Positions 42,026-50,956 of a stretch of 64,000 nucleotides of DNA are shown here, piece after piece (position 1 is the stretch's first letter; each line of letters begins with the position of its first letter). A model generated the notes under the pieces. The model did not search any database. It had not been told where the DNA came from and worked only from the letters and a program-made list of their open reading frames with translations. A program made the translations under genes and the position numbers. The DNA lies in NCBI GenBank assembly GCA_004357385.1, contig SMWF01000116.1, forward strand, positions 20,935-84,934. The letters are read 5' to 3'. This DNA is from Gammaproteobacteria bacterium. GTDB taxonomy: Bacteria; Pseudomonadota; Gammaproteobacteria; Pseudomonadales; Azotimanducaceae.

Positions 42026-42807
42026 ATGCACAATAAACATATGGAGAATCGAACGTGGTCGCAAGGGGTAGGTCGCACAACGCTGGCCGGGAACAGGGGC
42101 TGCCGTGGCCTGGTCCTTGTTGTGCTTCTGGCCGGGTGTGGTATGCCGGCAGGCCCCCCCCCGCCACGGATGACGAACCCCAGACACCGGTTACGCTCGA
42201 GGATGACGCGAAACGCGCCAGCTACGGGGTCGGCTTCAACGTGGCGGGCAATGTCACGACCCAGTTCGGGTCATTTCTCGATCTCGCAGCGTTCATGGAA
42301 GGGATCCGCGACGGCGTCGCTGGACATACCAAGCGCGTGACGGATGCTGAGCTCTCCGCTGCGCTGAACGCGATGCAAAGTGCGAGAGAAGGGAACGCCT
42401 CAGAAGTAGCCGATGCCAATCTGGAGGCGGGCACGTTGTTTCTCGAGCAGAATGCCAAGCGTGATGGGGTAGTCTCACTTCCCTCGGGATTGCAGTACGA
42501 AGTGCTGGTCGAAGGCACCGGCGCTCAACCGACCGCTACGGATACTGTGACGACCCACTACCACGGAACCCTGCCCGACGGCACGGTGTTCGACAGTTCT
42601 GTCGAGCGCGGGCAACCCAGCTCGTTTCTGGTCACCGGGGTCATACGGGGTTGGGTGGAAGCACTGCAGTTGATGCGGGTCGGTTCCAAATGGCGTTTGT
42701 TCGTGCCGTCGGAACTCGCATATGGCGACCGCGGTGCGGGTGCGAACATTGGTCCGAACCAGGTACTGATCTTCGAGGTGGAGTTGCTGGAGATTGGCGG
42801 CGCCTGA
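42026..42807 (+). CDS. FKBP-type peptidyl-prolyl isomerase lipoprotein, frameshifted at a C9 tract
   Basis: ~260 residues if repaired. From 42026 (or ATG 42041) the frame encodes a lipoprotein signal, LVLVVLLAGC, with lipobox LAGC, then hits nine C (42154-42162). One more C switches into the downstream frame ATDDEPQTPVTLEDDAKRAS, a Mip/FkpA-type N-terminal dimer domain (ASYGVGFNVAGNV), and the FKBP domain THYHGTLPDGTVFDSSVERG ... ELAYGDRGAGANIGPNQVLIFEVELLEI. ATG/GTG starts inside give a cytoplasmic form only. Sequencing error or a contingency tract. Confidence 0.85.
42154..42162 (+). repeat. C9 homopolymer in coding sequence
   Basis: Nine consecutive C just after the lipobox codons of the FKBP lipoprotein. 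Length 9 puts signal peptide and enzyme domain out of frame; length 10 (or 7) restores them. Tracts of this length are prone to polymerase slippage and also to sequencing miscalls. Confidence 0.8.
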
Positions 42808-43581
42808 TCAGCTCACCCGAATGCCCAGGGTCTGCAGCAACGTCAGGCCCTGTTCCAGTTCCACCTGGACGTCGGTCAGATCGATGTGGCGCGCATCGAG
42901 ATTGTTGAACCGGCAACCGCGCAAGTCGGCGCCGCGCAGAACCAGTCCCTTGCCCTCGATGTTATCCAGGGTGGAGCCGGCCAGATTGGCGCGTTCCAGC
43001 ACGGCGTTGTGCCAGAGGCTGTGGATCAGGCGGTTGTCGGTGAGCTGACAGCCCGTCAGGTTCGTCGCGCTGAAGTCAGCGTAGGATAAGTTGCAGCCGT
43101 CGAACGTCGCGCGGCAGACCTCCGAACGCTGCCCGCCGGGCACGGCAAGGCTGAAGTCCGTCTCATTGAATTCGGTTCCCTGCGCCTGGCACTGCCTCAA
43201 TTCGAGCCCGTAGGCGCGGGTTCGGATGAACACCGCGGTCGTCAGGTCGCAGCGATCGAATACCGTTTCCCGTAGATCAGCGAACGAGAAGTCGCAGTTC
43301 GATGATGCGTCGCCGGTGAAAAAGGTGCAGCGCTCGAAGCGGCAATCACTGAGATCGCTTGCGCGGAATCGGCAGGCCTCGAATTCGACCTGCTCGAAAT
43401 GGGATCCGGCCAGAACCCATTGAGAAAAATCCATGTCGATGCAGCGGCCGTTGCGAGCGTTCACCTGCAATTCGGCGGCGTCCATTTCGTGCCCGGGCCC
43501 CACCGCGAAGTCTTCGACCATGCCCCCGCCCGCCCGCTTCAGGAACTGGTCGACTGTGAGCTGTTCGGGGTCTTTGCTCAT
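42808..43581 (-). CDS. Pentapeptide-repeat protein
   Basis: 257 residues. From about residue 70 onward the sequence follows the A(D/N)LxX register: CRFRASDLSDCRFERCTFFTGD, NCDFSFADLRETVFDRCDLT, CNLSYADFSATNLTGCQL, VLERANLAGSTLDNIEG and VLRGADLRGCRFNNLDARHIDL, giving a right-handed quadrilateral beta-helix. The first ~65 residues are non-repeat. Cys-rich like many fluoroquinolone-resistance Qnr relatives, but there is no basis for a gyrase role. Convergent with the FKBP gene, with abutting stops. Confidence 0.88.
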   Translation of the reverse strand: MSKDPEQLTVDQFLKRAGGGMVEDFAVGPGHEMDAAELQVNARNGRCIDMDFSQWVLAGSHFEQVEFEACRFRASDLSDCRFERCTFFTGDASSNCDFSFADLRETVFDRCDLTTAVFIRTRAYGLELRQCQAQGTEFNETDFSLAVPGGQRSEVCRATFDGCNLSYADFSATNLTGCQLTDNRLIHSLWHNAVLERANLAGSTLDNIEGKGLVLRGADLRGCRFNNLDARHIDLTDVQVELEQGLTLLQTLGIRVS

Positions 43582-43665
43582 CGCGGGTAATCTAGGTGTT
43601 GATCATGGGTAAGGCTCGAGCGGGTAGAATACCGCGCCGGTGGTTGTTTGATCAGAGGCTCCCTA

Positions 43666-43869
43666 ATGAACTGGTGGCGCAATCGATTGACCCGCAGAAC
43701 GCTGTTGGCGACGGCGCTCGCCGGAGCGGCCATTCTGTGGGCAATGCGCGAACTCGACCTCGACCCGGATATGCTGCTCAGTTATTTCTGGGGTAGTTTG
43801 CTGCTTGTCCTGGGGGTCGCGGTGCCGGCCTTTCTGCTGGTGCTGATCGTGAAGCGTTTCCGGCGATGA
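43666..43869 (+). CDS. Small two-helix membrane protein
   Basis: 67 residues from ATG 43666 (the frame is open to 43648). Basic N-terminus NWWRNRLTRR, hydrophobic helix TLLATALAGAAILWAM, short acidic loop ELDLDPDM, second helix YFWGSLLLVLGVAVPAFLLVLIV, and basic tail KRFRR. A clean hairpin inner-membrane topology and codon use like its neighbours make it a likely real gene. Function unknown. It sits between a divergent pentapeptide protein and convergent lepB. Confidence 0.7.
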   Translation: MNWWRNRLTRRTLLATALAGAAILWAMRELDLDPDMLLSYFWGSLLLVLGVAVPAFLLVLIVKRFRR

Positions 43870-43901
43870 GCTGGAATAGCTGACACCCACGCCGGCGGAC
43901 A

Positions 43902-44597
43902 TCAGAGGGGTTCGAAGAACCGATTCATCCGTGGGGCGTAGTAGTTGTCGTAGTTCAGCGAAAACGCGATGGTTTTCGCACGGCCCAGAATTCGTTCCCG
44001 CTCGACCCAGCCAATGACCCGGTAGTCGCTGCTGTCATCGCGATTGTCGCCCAGCATGAGGAAGTGATGGTCGGGCACCGTCACCGGCGCAAAGCTCTGG
44101 TACGGCCGGGCGTGAAAACCCCGTCTGAACATCACGAAGTAGCTGACGCCACCCTGTGATTCCCGAACGAAACGGTAACCGCGCTTGTTCGGCAGCTGGA
44201 TCCGTGAGATCTCTTCGGCGGACAGCTCCGTGTACGTCGCCCGCTCACCGTTGACGATCAGCTGGTTGTTGCGTAATTCCACAACATCGCCTGGTAGGCC
44301 GATGATCCGCTTGACCAGTAAGCGCTCGTCCGCGGGCGATGGGAAAGTAACCACATCGCCGCGTTCGGGTTCCGCCCAGCGGGCAATCCGGTGAAGCGTA
44401 AACGGGATGCGTAGATCGTAGGCCAGCTTGTCGACCACGATCCTGTCGCCTACCAGGATCGAAGGCTTCATGCTTCCGGAAGGAACCTGGTTCCAATCGG
44501 CTATGGCGGAACGAAACACCAGCATGATCGCGATGAACAGCAAAAAAGTGCGCCAATCGCGCCATAGGTTTTTCTGCTTGTCGAACCAATCAGTCAC
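43902..44597 (-). CDS. lepB: Signal peptidase I
   Basis: 231 residues. N-terminal membrane helix ~17-31 (TFLLFIAIMLVFRSA), catalytic Ser42 in PSGSMKPSILVGD and general base Lys96 in LLVKRIIGLPGD; box E is LGDNRDDSSDYRVIGWVERERI. Only one clear TM is seen, against two in E. coli LepB. Cleaves Sec and Tat signal peptides on the periplasmic face. Not next to lepA/rnc here. The nearest neighbour upstream is an ABC permease 110 bp away. Confidence 0.95.
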   Translation of the reverse strand: MTDWFDKQKNLWRDWRTFLLFIAIMLVFRSAIADWNQVPSGSMKPSILVGDRIVVDKLAYDLRIPFTLHRIARWAEPERGDVVTFPSPADERLLVKRIIGLPGDVVELRNNQLIVNGERATYTELSAEEISRIQLPNKRGYRFVRESQGGVSYFVMFRRGFHARPYQSFAPVTVPDHHFLMLGDNRDDSSDYRVIGWVERERILGRAKTIAFSLNYDNYYAPRMNRFFEPL

Positions 44598-44706
44598 GGG
44601 TTGCTATTGACGAGGCTTGCACGCGAGCATGGTGCATGTCCGTCACAGCATGTGCAAGTAAACGGCAATAGCTCAGTCGTGCGACGAGAGTTCGATGTCG
44701 GGTATC

Positions 44707-46224
44707 TTATTTCCGGCCCATCACCAGTCGCAACAGTTGTTTAATCCGTGGCGGTTTGCCGGTCATGAGGATGCCCGTCTCGAAGACACGCGCGGCGGCG
44801 CGTAGCGCGAGGTAGATCGATACGAGCATCAGCAGCGTGGTTCCTACGTACGTTGCCAGTCCCGGTGGAAACGCAGCGCGATTCATCATGACGAACGGCG
44901 TAAGCGGCGGAATCCAGGTCGTTACCTGGGCGAGCAGGCCTGAAGGGTCGCGGCCGATCGGAATGACCACCAGTAACGGAACGAACAGGCACAGCTGCAC
45001 GGGGATCATCAGGTTCTGCGCTTCCTTCAGGTTGTTGGCCAGAGACCCGAGGCCGCACAGAATGGCGGCATATAGCAGATAGCCCAGCACAAAGTACACC
45101 AGGAAGGAGCCCAGATAGATTGGGTTCGTCACCAGACCAACGAGGTCCACATTCATCCCCGCCGGTGTAGGCAGGACACTTGCTGCTGCGATCACCATGA
45201 GCAGCCAGGTCGTGACGATGGTCAGCCCGGTTGCTGCGATGCCCAGGATCTTGCCGGCCATCAGTTCGAGCGCGGAAACCGAAGACAGCAGCACCTCTAC
45301 AAGCTTGTTAGATTTCTCCTCGACCGTGTTGGTCAGCAACATCTGGGTTACTGAAAAGATTGAAATCCAGAGCATGTAGACGAACGCTACGGGCGCCCAC
45401 TGCGATAGGGTATCGGAGATCTGTGCCTCAGTGGCGCCGGTATCGGTGAGCCGAAGTGCTCGAAAGTCGATTGGCGCTTCGATCCAACGCGCCAACTCCG
45501 GAGCAATGTTCTCTTCGCGAATTCGACGGCTTCGAACGAGCTGTGTGGCGTGGCGGCCATACCAGCGTTGCAGGTCCAGATTGGTCAGCGTGCGCGTGAC
45601 GTATTGGGCGCCTTCGGTTGCCGCGACGGGATCATCAGGAATCACGAAGTAGCCGAGCAACTCGTCGCCCTCGACGAGCGCATCCAGGCGCGCTCGGTCA
45701 GCGCCGGGCACGTTGATGCGCCGATATCGAGCGACTGAAATCCGGTTATTGACGGCCAGCGCCTGGCTCACGCCGTCATTCCACCAGATGGCGAGCTGTT
45801 CCGCGGGCGTGCTGGCGTTCGCCGGTATCGCTGCCCCGGCGCGGTACCGCGTGACCTGTTCCGTGGCCTGGTCGATCAGCGCGGTGCGCCCACCCTCGTC
45901 GGCGAGCACGTCGGCCAGACCGGCGAGCGGTTCCGGCAGTGCGCGCTGGTCTACCTGCTGGTCGGCTAGCGTGGTGACGATCAGTTTCAGGTCTTCGTGC
46001 AACACCTGCTTCTGTAGCTCGGCGTCGACCCAACCGGAGTGGTCCAGCACGGCATAGTCTGATGTGGATGCGCTGTCCGCGAGCATGATCGGGACGATCG
46101 ACAGCACCGCCAGAACTATCGGCAACAGCAGCAGGCTCAGCCAGAAGCCGCGGGTGCGCACGTTCTCCAGGTACTCGCGCGCCGCGATCAGCAGTGCACG
46201 GCGGACGTCAGATCGCACCGGCAC
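44707..46224 (-). CDS. ABC-2 type transporter permease (NatB-like)
   Basis: 505 residues: one N-terminal TM (FWLSLLLLPIVLAVLSIVPIML), a ~230-residue extracytoplasmic domain, then five or six TMs including AFVYMLWISIFSVTQMLLTNTVEEKSNKLVEVLLSSV, the NatB/CcmB-type signature. Paired with the ATPase upstream, which its start overlaps by 17 bp. Probable exporter of sodium or another small substrate. Confidence 0.9.
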   Translation of the reverse strand: MPVRSDVRRALLIAAREYLENVRTRGFWLSLLLLPIVLAVLSIVPIMLADSASTSDYAVLDHSGWVDAELQKQVLHEDLKLIVTTLADQQVDQRALPEPLAGLADVLADEGGRTALIDQATEQVTRYRAGAAIPANASTPAEQLAIWWNDGVSQALAVNNRISVARYRRINVPGADRARLDALVEGDELLGYFVIPDDPVAATEGAQYVTRTLTNLDLQRWYGRHATQLVRSRRIREENIAPELARWIEAPIDFRALRLTDTGATEAQISDTLSQWAPVAFVYMLWISIFSVTQMLLTNTVEEKSNKLVEVLLSSVSALELMAGKILGIAATGLTIVTTWLLMVIAAASVLPTPAGMNVDLVGLVTNPIYLGSFLVYFVLGYLLYAAILCGLGSLANNLKEAQNLMIPVQLCLFVPLLVVIPIGRDPSGLLAQVTTWIPPLTPFVMMNRAAFPPGLATYVGTTLLMLVSIYLALRAAARVFETGILMTGKPPRIKQLLRLVMGRK

Positions 46225-47149
46225 TCTCCTCGGCTAGAGGCGCCGCCGAATCGGGACGTACGGCGCGGATGAAAATCTCGTGGAGCGAGGCCTCTTGAGT
46301 ATCGAATCGGCGTATCGTCAACCGCCCCACGAGTGCGGCCAGCAATTGTTGTGGGTCGGTGTCGGCGTCCAGCGTCAACTCGGCGTGCTTGCCGGCATCG
46401 TTCACCCGCAGCACGCCGGCGAGGCCCTGCAGGATCGAACCATCGCCGTCGTAATCCAGCGCGATCGTCCGGCCGACCCCGCGCTTCAAATCTCCCATCG
46501 TTCCCTCGAGCACTTTGGTGCCGTGGTTGATCAGGACCAGTTGGTCGCAGATCTGCTCGGCTTGTTCCATGATGTGAGTCGAGAGGATGACGCTGCGACC
46601 ACTCTGTTTCACCGCGAGGATGGTTTCGCGGATCAGTTCCACGTTCACGGGATCGAGTCCGGAGAAGGGTTCGTCCAACACCACCAGTTCGGGCTCGTGG
46701 ACCAGGGTGGCGGCAATCTGGACCTTCTGTGCCATGCCTTTCGACAGGCTCTCGCACTTCTCCTGGCACCAATCGCCCAACTCGAACCGGTCGAGCAGAT
46801 CAGCGGCTCTACGGCGCGCGTCGCCCCTTGACAATCCCTTGAGCTGGCCAAAGTAAGCCACCAGTTCCTGAACCCGCATCTTTTTGTACAGGCCCTTGTC
46901 CTCGGGAAGGTAGCCGAGCCGGGATTTGCTCAAGGTGGGATCATCTGCACCGAACACCCGCACAGTGCCCTGGTCGGGCCTTAGAATTCCAACCACCATT
47001 CGAATGCAGGTCGTCTTGCCCGCGCCGTTCGGGCCCAGCAGGCCGAAGATGGTGCCATGGGGGATCGTGACCGAAAGCCGATCGACAGCCGTGACGCTGG
47101 CGAAGTATTTGCTTACCTGGTCCAGGTTGACAACGGGTTGGGCCATCAA
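46208..47149 (-). CDS. ABC transporter ATP-binding protein (NatA-like)
   Basis: 313 residues. Walker A GPNGAGKTT near 36-44, signature variant LSKGMAQKVQ, Walker B VVLDEPFSGLDP and switch His in STHIMEQAEQ. The C-terminal ~90 residues form the DUF4162-type domain that follows NatA/drug-exporter ATPases. Overlaps the permease by 17 bp; the DUF1244 gene ends 2 bp upstream, so the three genes are one transcription unit. Confidence 0.93.
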   Translation of the reverse strand: MMAQPVVNLDQVSKYFASVTAVDRLSVTIPHGTIFGLLGPNGAGKTTCIRMVVGILRPDQGTVRVFGADDPTLSKSRLGYLPEDKGLYKKMRVQELVAYFGQLKGLSRGDARRRAADLLDRFELGDWCQEKCESLSKGMAQKVQIAATLVHEPELVVLDEPFSGLDPVNVELIRETILAVKQSGRSVILSTHIMEQAEQICDQLVLINHGTKVLEGTMGDLKRGVGRTIALDYDGDGSILQGLAGVLRVNDAGKHAELTLDADTDPQQLLAALVGRLTIRRFDTQEASLHEIFIRAVRPDSAAPLAEESAGAI

Positions 47150-47151
47150 GC

Positions 47152-47478
47152 TCAGGAATTGTCGCGCTTGAACGGTTCGAGCTGCTCGGTGCTGGCTTCG
47201 TGCTGATACAGGGCCTTCCAGTCCGCGTAGGGCATCCTGTAGACGATCTCACGGCACGCTTCGTAGTCGAGGGTCACGCCTTGATCCTCGGCGGCCGCGC
47301 GGTACCACTTGGACAGGCAGTTGCGGCAGAACCCCGCCAGGTTCATCAGGTCGATGTTCTGCACCTCCTTGTGCTCGTCGAGGTGATCCAGCAGGCGACG
47401 CAGGACGGCCGCCTCGATCCGTTGGGTTTGCTGTTGCTTGGAATCCACGTTGAACCCTCTTGAATTTCGATCGCTCAT
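47152..47478 (-). CDS. DUF1244 family protein
   Basis: About 108 residues from ATG 47476-47478. Core: AAVLRRLLDHLDEHKEVQNIDLMNLAGFCRNCLSKWYRAAAEDQG, then the family hallmark REIVYRMPYADWKALYQ. Small helical protein, widespread in alpha- and gammaproteobacteria. The biochemical role is unknown to me; two Cys in FCRNC could bind metal. First gene of the apparent ABC exporter operon. Confidence 0.85.
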   Translation of the reverse strand: MSDRNSRGFNVDSKQQQTQRIEAAVLRRLLDHLDEHKEVQNIDLMNLAGFCRNCLSKWYRAAAEDQGVTLDYEACREIVYRMPYADWKALYQHEASTEQLEPFKRDNS

Positions 47479-47586
47479 GTTAGCGATTGTCCCTTTTCGG
47501 GTCACGCGCCTGGGGAGCCGGTACCCGGTGCGGTGTCGGGGTGAGCTGTGGTTGAATTGCGGCCTTGCCGTCGCGGATAGCTACCC

Positions 47587-48405
47587 ATGGAACTTTTGAC
47601 CCATCCGGAAGTGTGGATAGCGTTTCTGACGCTGACGCTCCTCGAGATCGTGCTGGGGATCGACAACATCATCTTCATTTCAGTACTTACGGGCAGGCTA
47701 CCCGAATCCCAGCGTGCCCGCGGCCGGATCCTCGGCCTCGGACTGGCCATGTTCATGCGCATCGGTTTGCTCCTTGCGCTGGTCTGGATCATGCATCTAA
47801 CCCGCGATCTGTTCACTCTGGCGGGTCAGGGAATCTCCGGTCGCGATCTCATACTACTGGTGGGCGGAGGTTTCCTGATATTCAAGTCGACGCGCGAGGT
47901 ACACAACTCCCTGGAAGGCGCAGCCGGCGGCGCCGGCGACGAGTCGGTACCGAGCTTTGCCAGCGTGATGGTGCAGATCGCGCTGATCGACATTGTGTTC
48001 TCCTTGGATTCGGTGATCACCGCGGTGGGTCTGGTCGAGCATGTCGAGGTCATGATTGCCGCGATCGTGGTGGCTGTGATGGTGATGATGGTCGCCGCGC
48101 GCAGGATCGGCGAATTCGTCGAGGCCCATCCGACGATCAAAATGCTGGCGCTGAGTTTTCTCCTGTTGATCGGGGTGACACTGATGGCGGAAGGGCTCGG
48201 CGTGAATTTCCCGAAAGGCTACATCTACTTCGCGATGGCGTTTGCGTTTGGCGTGGAGACCCTGAACATACGCGTGCGAAAACGGCATGCCCCGGAGATC
48301 GTGCGGCTGCGGAAGGCGCAGTTGGCGGATCTGCTGCCGCCTGATTACGCCGGTTGGTCCCGCAGGAATACCCAGTTGTCGCCCCGGGATTGTTCCTCCG
48401 AGTAG
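47587..48405 (+). CDS. TerC-family integral membrane protein
   Basis: 272 residues, seven TMs. Conserved acidic intramembrane motifs are LLEIVLGIDNIIFISVLTGRLP and ALIDIVFSLDSVITAVGLVEHVE, characteristic of TerC/Alx/YgaP-type metal-ion transporters or protectors. A charged cytosolic tail follows. The 3' end overlaps the convergent yaaA by 61 bp, so the last ~20 codons are read on both strands. Confidence 0.92.
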   Translation: MELLTHPEVWIAFLTLTLLEIVLGIDNIIFISVLTGRLPESQRARGRILGLGLAMFMRIGLLLALVWIMHLTRDLFTLAGQGISGRDLILLVGGGFLIFKSTREVHNSLEGAAGGAGDESVPSFASVMVQIALIDIVFSLDSVITAVGLVEHVEVMIAAIVVAVMVMMVAARRIGEFVEAHPTIKMLALSFLLLIGVTLMAEGLGVNFPKGYIYFAMAFAFGVETLNIRVRKRHAPEIVRLRKAQLADLLPPDYAGWSRRNTQLSPRDCSSE

Positions 48406-49121
48406 AGGTAGCCCGCGCAGTCGAAGGCCTTCAACGCCTTGACGGTCTTCACCCGTTGCCTGATCAGGTAACTCGCCATGAGCCCGCGGGCTTTCTTGGC
48501 GAAGAAGCTCAGGAACTTGTAGCGGCCGTTCTTCAGATCACGAAAGGTGGGCGTGATGATCCGGGCATTAATTGCGCGGGGCTGGATCGCGGCGAAGTAT
48601 TCCTTCGACGCGAGGTTCACGAGAATCGGCTGACCCTGATCTTCGATTGCTTCGTTCACCGACCGGGTAAGCTTGTCGCCCCAGAACGCATAGAGGTCAG
48701 CGCCTTTTTGGTTCGGCAGGCCGGTCCCCATTTCCAGTCGGTACGGCTGAATCAGATCCAATGGCCGTAACAGCCCGTAAAGACCGGACAGTATGCGCAG
48801 GTGCCGCTGGGCAAAGTTGAAGTCCCGCGCATCGAATTTCCAGCCTTCCAGACCCATGTACACGTCGCCCGTGAATGCCAATGCTGCCTGCTTGGCATTG
48901 CCGGGTGAGAAGGGGGTCGTCCATTGGGCGTAGCGACGATAGTTGAGGTCACCCAGCTTCACGCTGATGCCCATCAGCTTGGAAATGTCCGCCGGGCCAA
49001 ACCGGCGCAGTTCTCCGATCAACGCCCGGGATTCGTTCAAGAAGTCGGGCATGGTGTGCTTACGGGTGACGGGAGGTGTCTCGAAATCCAGAGACTTCGC
49101 AGGCGAGATGATCGCTAGCAT
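48345..49121 (-). CDS. yaaA: Peroxide stress protein YaaA
   Basis: 258 residues from ATG 49119-49121, fixed by the invariant opening LAIISPAKSLDFETPP; a longer open frame upstream is antisense to the PP2C gene. Other family blocks: NAKQAALAFTGDVYMGL, HLRILSGLYGLLRPLDLIQPYRLEMGT and VNLASKEYFAAI. DUF328/UPF0246 protein that lowers free iron and protects DNA during H2O2 stress. Tail-to-tail overlap with terC. Confidence 0.95.
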   Translation of the reverse strand: MLAIISPAKSLDFETPPVTRKHTMPDFLNESRALIGELRRFGPADISKLMGISVKLGDLNYRRYAQWTTPFSPGNAKQAALAFTGDVYMGLEGWKFDARDFNFAQRHLRILSGLYGLLRPLDLIQPYRLEMGTGLPNQKGADLYAFWGDKLTRSVNEAIEDQGQPILVNLASKEYFAAIQPRAINARIITPTFRDLKNGRYKFLSFFAKKARGLMASYLIRQRVKTVKALKAFDCAGYLYSEEQSRGDNWVFLRDQPA

Positions 49122-49251
49122 GGTGGTTACACGTCGCCGCGGCGTTGCCGAAGCGCGTAAGTTTAGTGGCGCGACCGAAGTCGTGCCAGTACCTTTCAAG
49201 GTCTGATCAGACTGTTTAGACTGGCGCGCTCGGAGGCTTGGTCGCTGTGCC

Positions 49252-49983
49252 ATGAGGATCGTCGGGCGTACGGAGCAAGGTAAAGTCCGCAGCAACAACG
49301 AGGACTTCTTTGCCGTCGATGAGGTCATCGGTCTTGCGGCGCTGGCTGACGGTATGGGTGGCTTGAATGCGGGCGAAGTGGCCAGCGCACGCGCCGTGGA
49401 CGTTGTCTTCGAAGCGTTTCGGCGAGTGCTGCGCGGCGACTTGGAACTGGATTTCGACGGTCGCGCGGAATTGCTCGAAGCCTCGGTTCGAGAGGCCAAC
49501 CAGCGAGTGTACGAGCTCGGACAGTCGCGCTTCGACTACCACGGCATGGGCACGACCCTGGTGTCCGCGACCATCTGTGGCCGGGAGGTCGCGCTTGCCC
49601 ACGTTGGCGACTCGCGAGCCTATCGCTTCGGCGAGCATGGCCTGCGTCAGATCAGTACTGATCACAGCGTTGTCCAACAACTCGTGGAGGACGGTGTTCT
49701 GAGTCGCGACGAGGCGCGAAGGGCGCCTAATCGCAATATCGTCACGCGCGCGATTGGCATCGACGTCGACGTGGACGTCGATGTCAGCCGACTGACGCTC
49801 ACGGCGAACGAGCTGGTCATGCTGTGCAGCGACGGCTTGACGGACGTCGTGGCGGATGCGGACATCGAGGGCTGCTTGCAACGCTGCGCGCGGGAACCGG
49901 CGGGCCTGGTGGACTCGCTCATCGAAGCAGCGCTGGATGCCGGGGGTACCGACAACGTCTCTGTGGTGATCCTTCTGCCATGA
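49252..49983 (+). CDS. PP2C-family Ser/Thr protein phosphatase (Stp1-like)
   Basis: 243 residues with the full bacterial PP2C core: GRTEQGKVRSNNEDFF, LADGMGGLNAGEVAS, GMGTTLVSATICG, LAHVGDSRAYRFGEHGLRQIS, NIVTRAIG, LCSDGLTDVV and GGTDNVSVVIL. Asp residues bind two metal ions. Candidate counter-enzyme for the Ser/Thr kinase module at 56-62 kb, though not in the same operon. An IDVDVDVDVS run is a curiosity. Confidence 0.93.
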   Translation: MRIVGRTEQGKVRSNNEDFFAVDEVIGLAALADGMGGLNAGEVASARAVDVVFEAFRRVLRGDLELDFDGRAELLEASVREANQRVYELGQSRFDYHGMGTTLVSATICGREVALAHVGDSRAYRFGEHGLRQISTDHSVVQQLVEDGVLSRDEARRAPNRNIVTRAIGIDVDVDVDVSRLTLTANELVMLCSDGLTDVVADADIEGCLQRCAREPAGLVDSLIEAALDAGGTDNVSVVILLP

Positions 49984-50023
49984 GGAGTTCCATGACGGTA
50001 CAGCACAGGGCCGGAATGAATCC

Positions 50024-50956
50024 ATGAACGAGATTGCGACGTTCTATCGATACGTAGGGCTGGCGGATCCACCGTCGCTTGCGGGGCTGCTCGAGCGCAG
50101 GGCGCTTGAACACGGGCTGAAAGGTACCGTGCTGGTGGCCGAGGAGGGGCTCAACGGAACATTGGCCGGTTCGGGTTCAGGGCTGCGGCGCTGGTTGGAC
50201 GAACTTCGGTCCGATCCGCGGTTTGACGGTCTGCCCGTGCGTTTCTCGACCGCGGCGGAAGCCAACCCGGTTTTTCTGCGCCTGAAGGTTCGGGTCAAGG
50301 ACGAAATCGTCGCGTTGCGATGTCTCGATCTCGATCCGGGGCACCGAACCGGTCAGCATGTCGACGCGGCGACCTGGAACCGCCTGCTGGACGACCCGCA
50401 GGTAACGGTGATCGACACGCGCAATTCGTACGAGATCGAGGTGGGTACCTTCCCGGGCGCGCTCGATCCGGGGACCCGCTCATTTCGCGAGTTTCCGGAC
50501 TTCGCCTCGACCCTCACGCCCGAAGACCACCCGCGGGTCGCAATGTTCTGCACCGGTGGCGTGCGCTGCGAAAAAGCCAGCGCTGTTCTGCTCGAGGCTG
50601 GTTTTAGCGAGGTCTACCAGCTTGACGGTGGCATCCTGAACTACCTGGAAAATGCTGGCGATGACAATCGGTTTGACGGCGAGTGCTTCGTTTTCGACCA
50701 GCGCGTGAGCGTCACCCACCAGCTCGACCAAGGCGGTTACATCCAGTGCCATGCCTGCCGGCGGGCTTTGTCGGATAAGGACCTGAACTCGCTTGACTAT
50801 CTGGAAGGGGTCAGTTGTGGTTATTGTCACGACCAGCTCAGCGAGCAGCAGCGCGCGGCGTTTGCCGAGCGACGTCGCCAGGTCGAGTTGGCACAGCGGC
50901 GCGGTGAGTTGCATGTGGGCGCCGAAATGGCCCGGCTACGACGAGGTATTAACTGA
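50024..50956 (+). CDS. trhO: tRNA uridine(34) hydroxylase TrhO (rhodanese domain)
   Basis: 310 residues, UPF0176/YceA family. N-terminal acylphosphatase-like domain (GLKGTVLVAEEGLNGTLAG), central rhodanese domain with loop Cys near 176 in MFCTGGVRCEKAS, and a C-terminal Cys cluster (CHACRRALSDKDL ... GVSCGYCHDQL) probably binding zinc. Oxygen-dependent 5-hydroxylation of U34 in tRNA. Its TGA overlaps the next ATG by one base. Confidence 0.93.
   Translation: MNEIATFYRYVGLADPPSLAGLLERRALEHGLKGTVLVAEEGLNGTLAGSGSGLRRWLDELRSDPRFDGLPVRFSTAAEANPVFLRLKVRVKDEIVALRCLDLDPGHRTGQHVDAATWNRLLDDPQVTVIDTRNSYEIEVGTFPGALDPGTRSFREFPDFASTLTPEDHPRVAMFCTGGVRCEKASAVLLEAGFSEVYQLDGGILNYLENAGDDNRFDGECFVFDQRVSVTHQLDQGGYIQCHACRRALSDKDLNSLDYLEGVSCGYCHDQLSEQQRAAFAERRRQVELAQRRGELHVGAEMARLRRGIN

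Noticed and set aside
42055..42160. FKBP translated from 42055 as a soluble protein
   Set aside because: Those codons are a shifted reading of the lipoprotein signal; the other frame has a proper lipobox.
49755..49790. Alternating Asp-Val repeat in the PP2C gene
   Set aside because: Short low-complexity run within a conserved domain; not a structured repeat or element.
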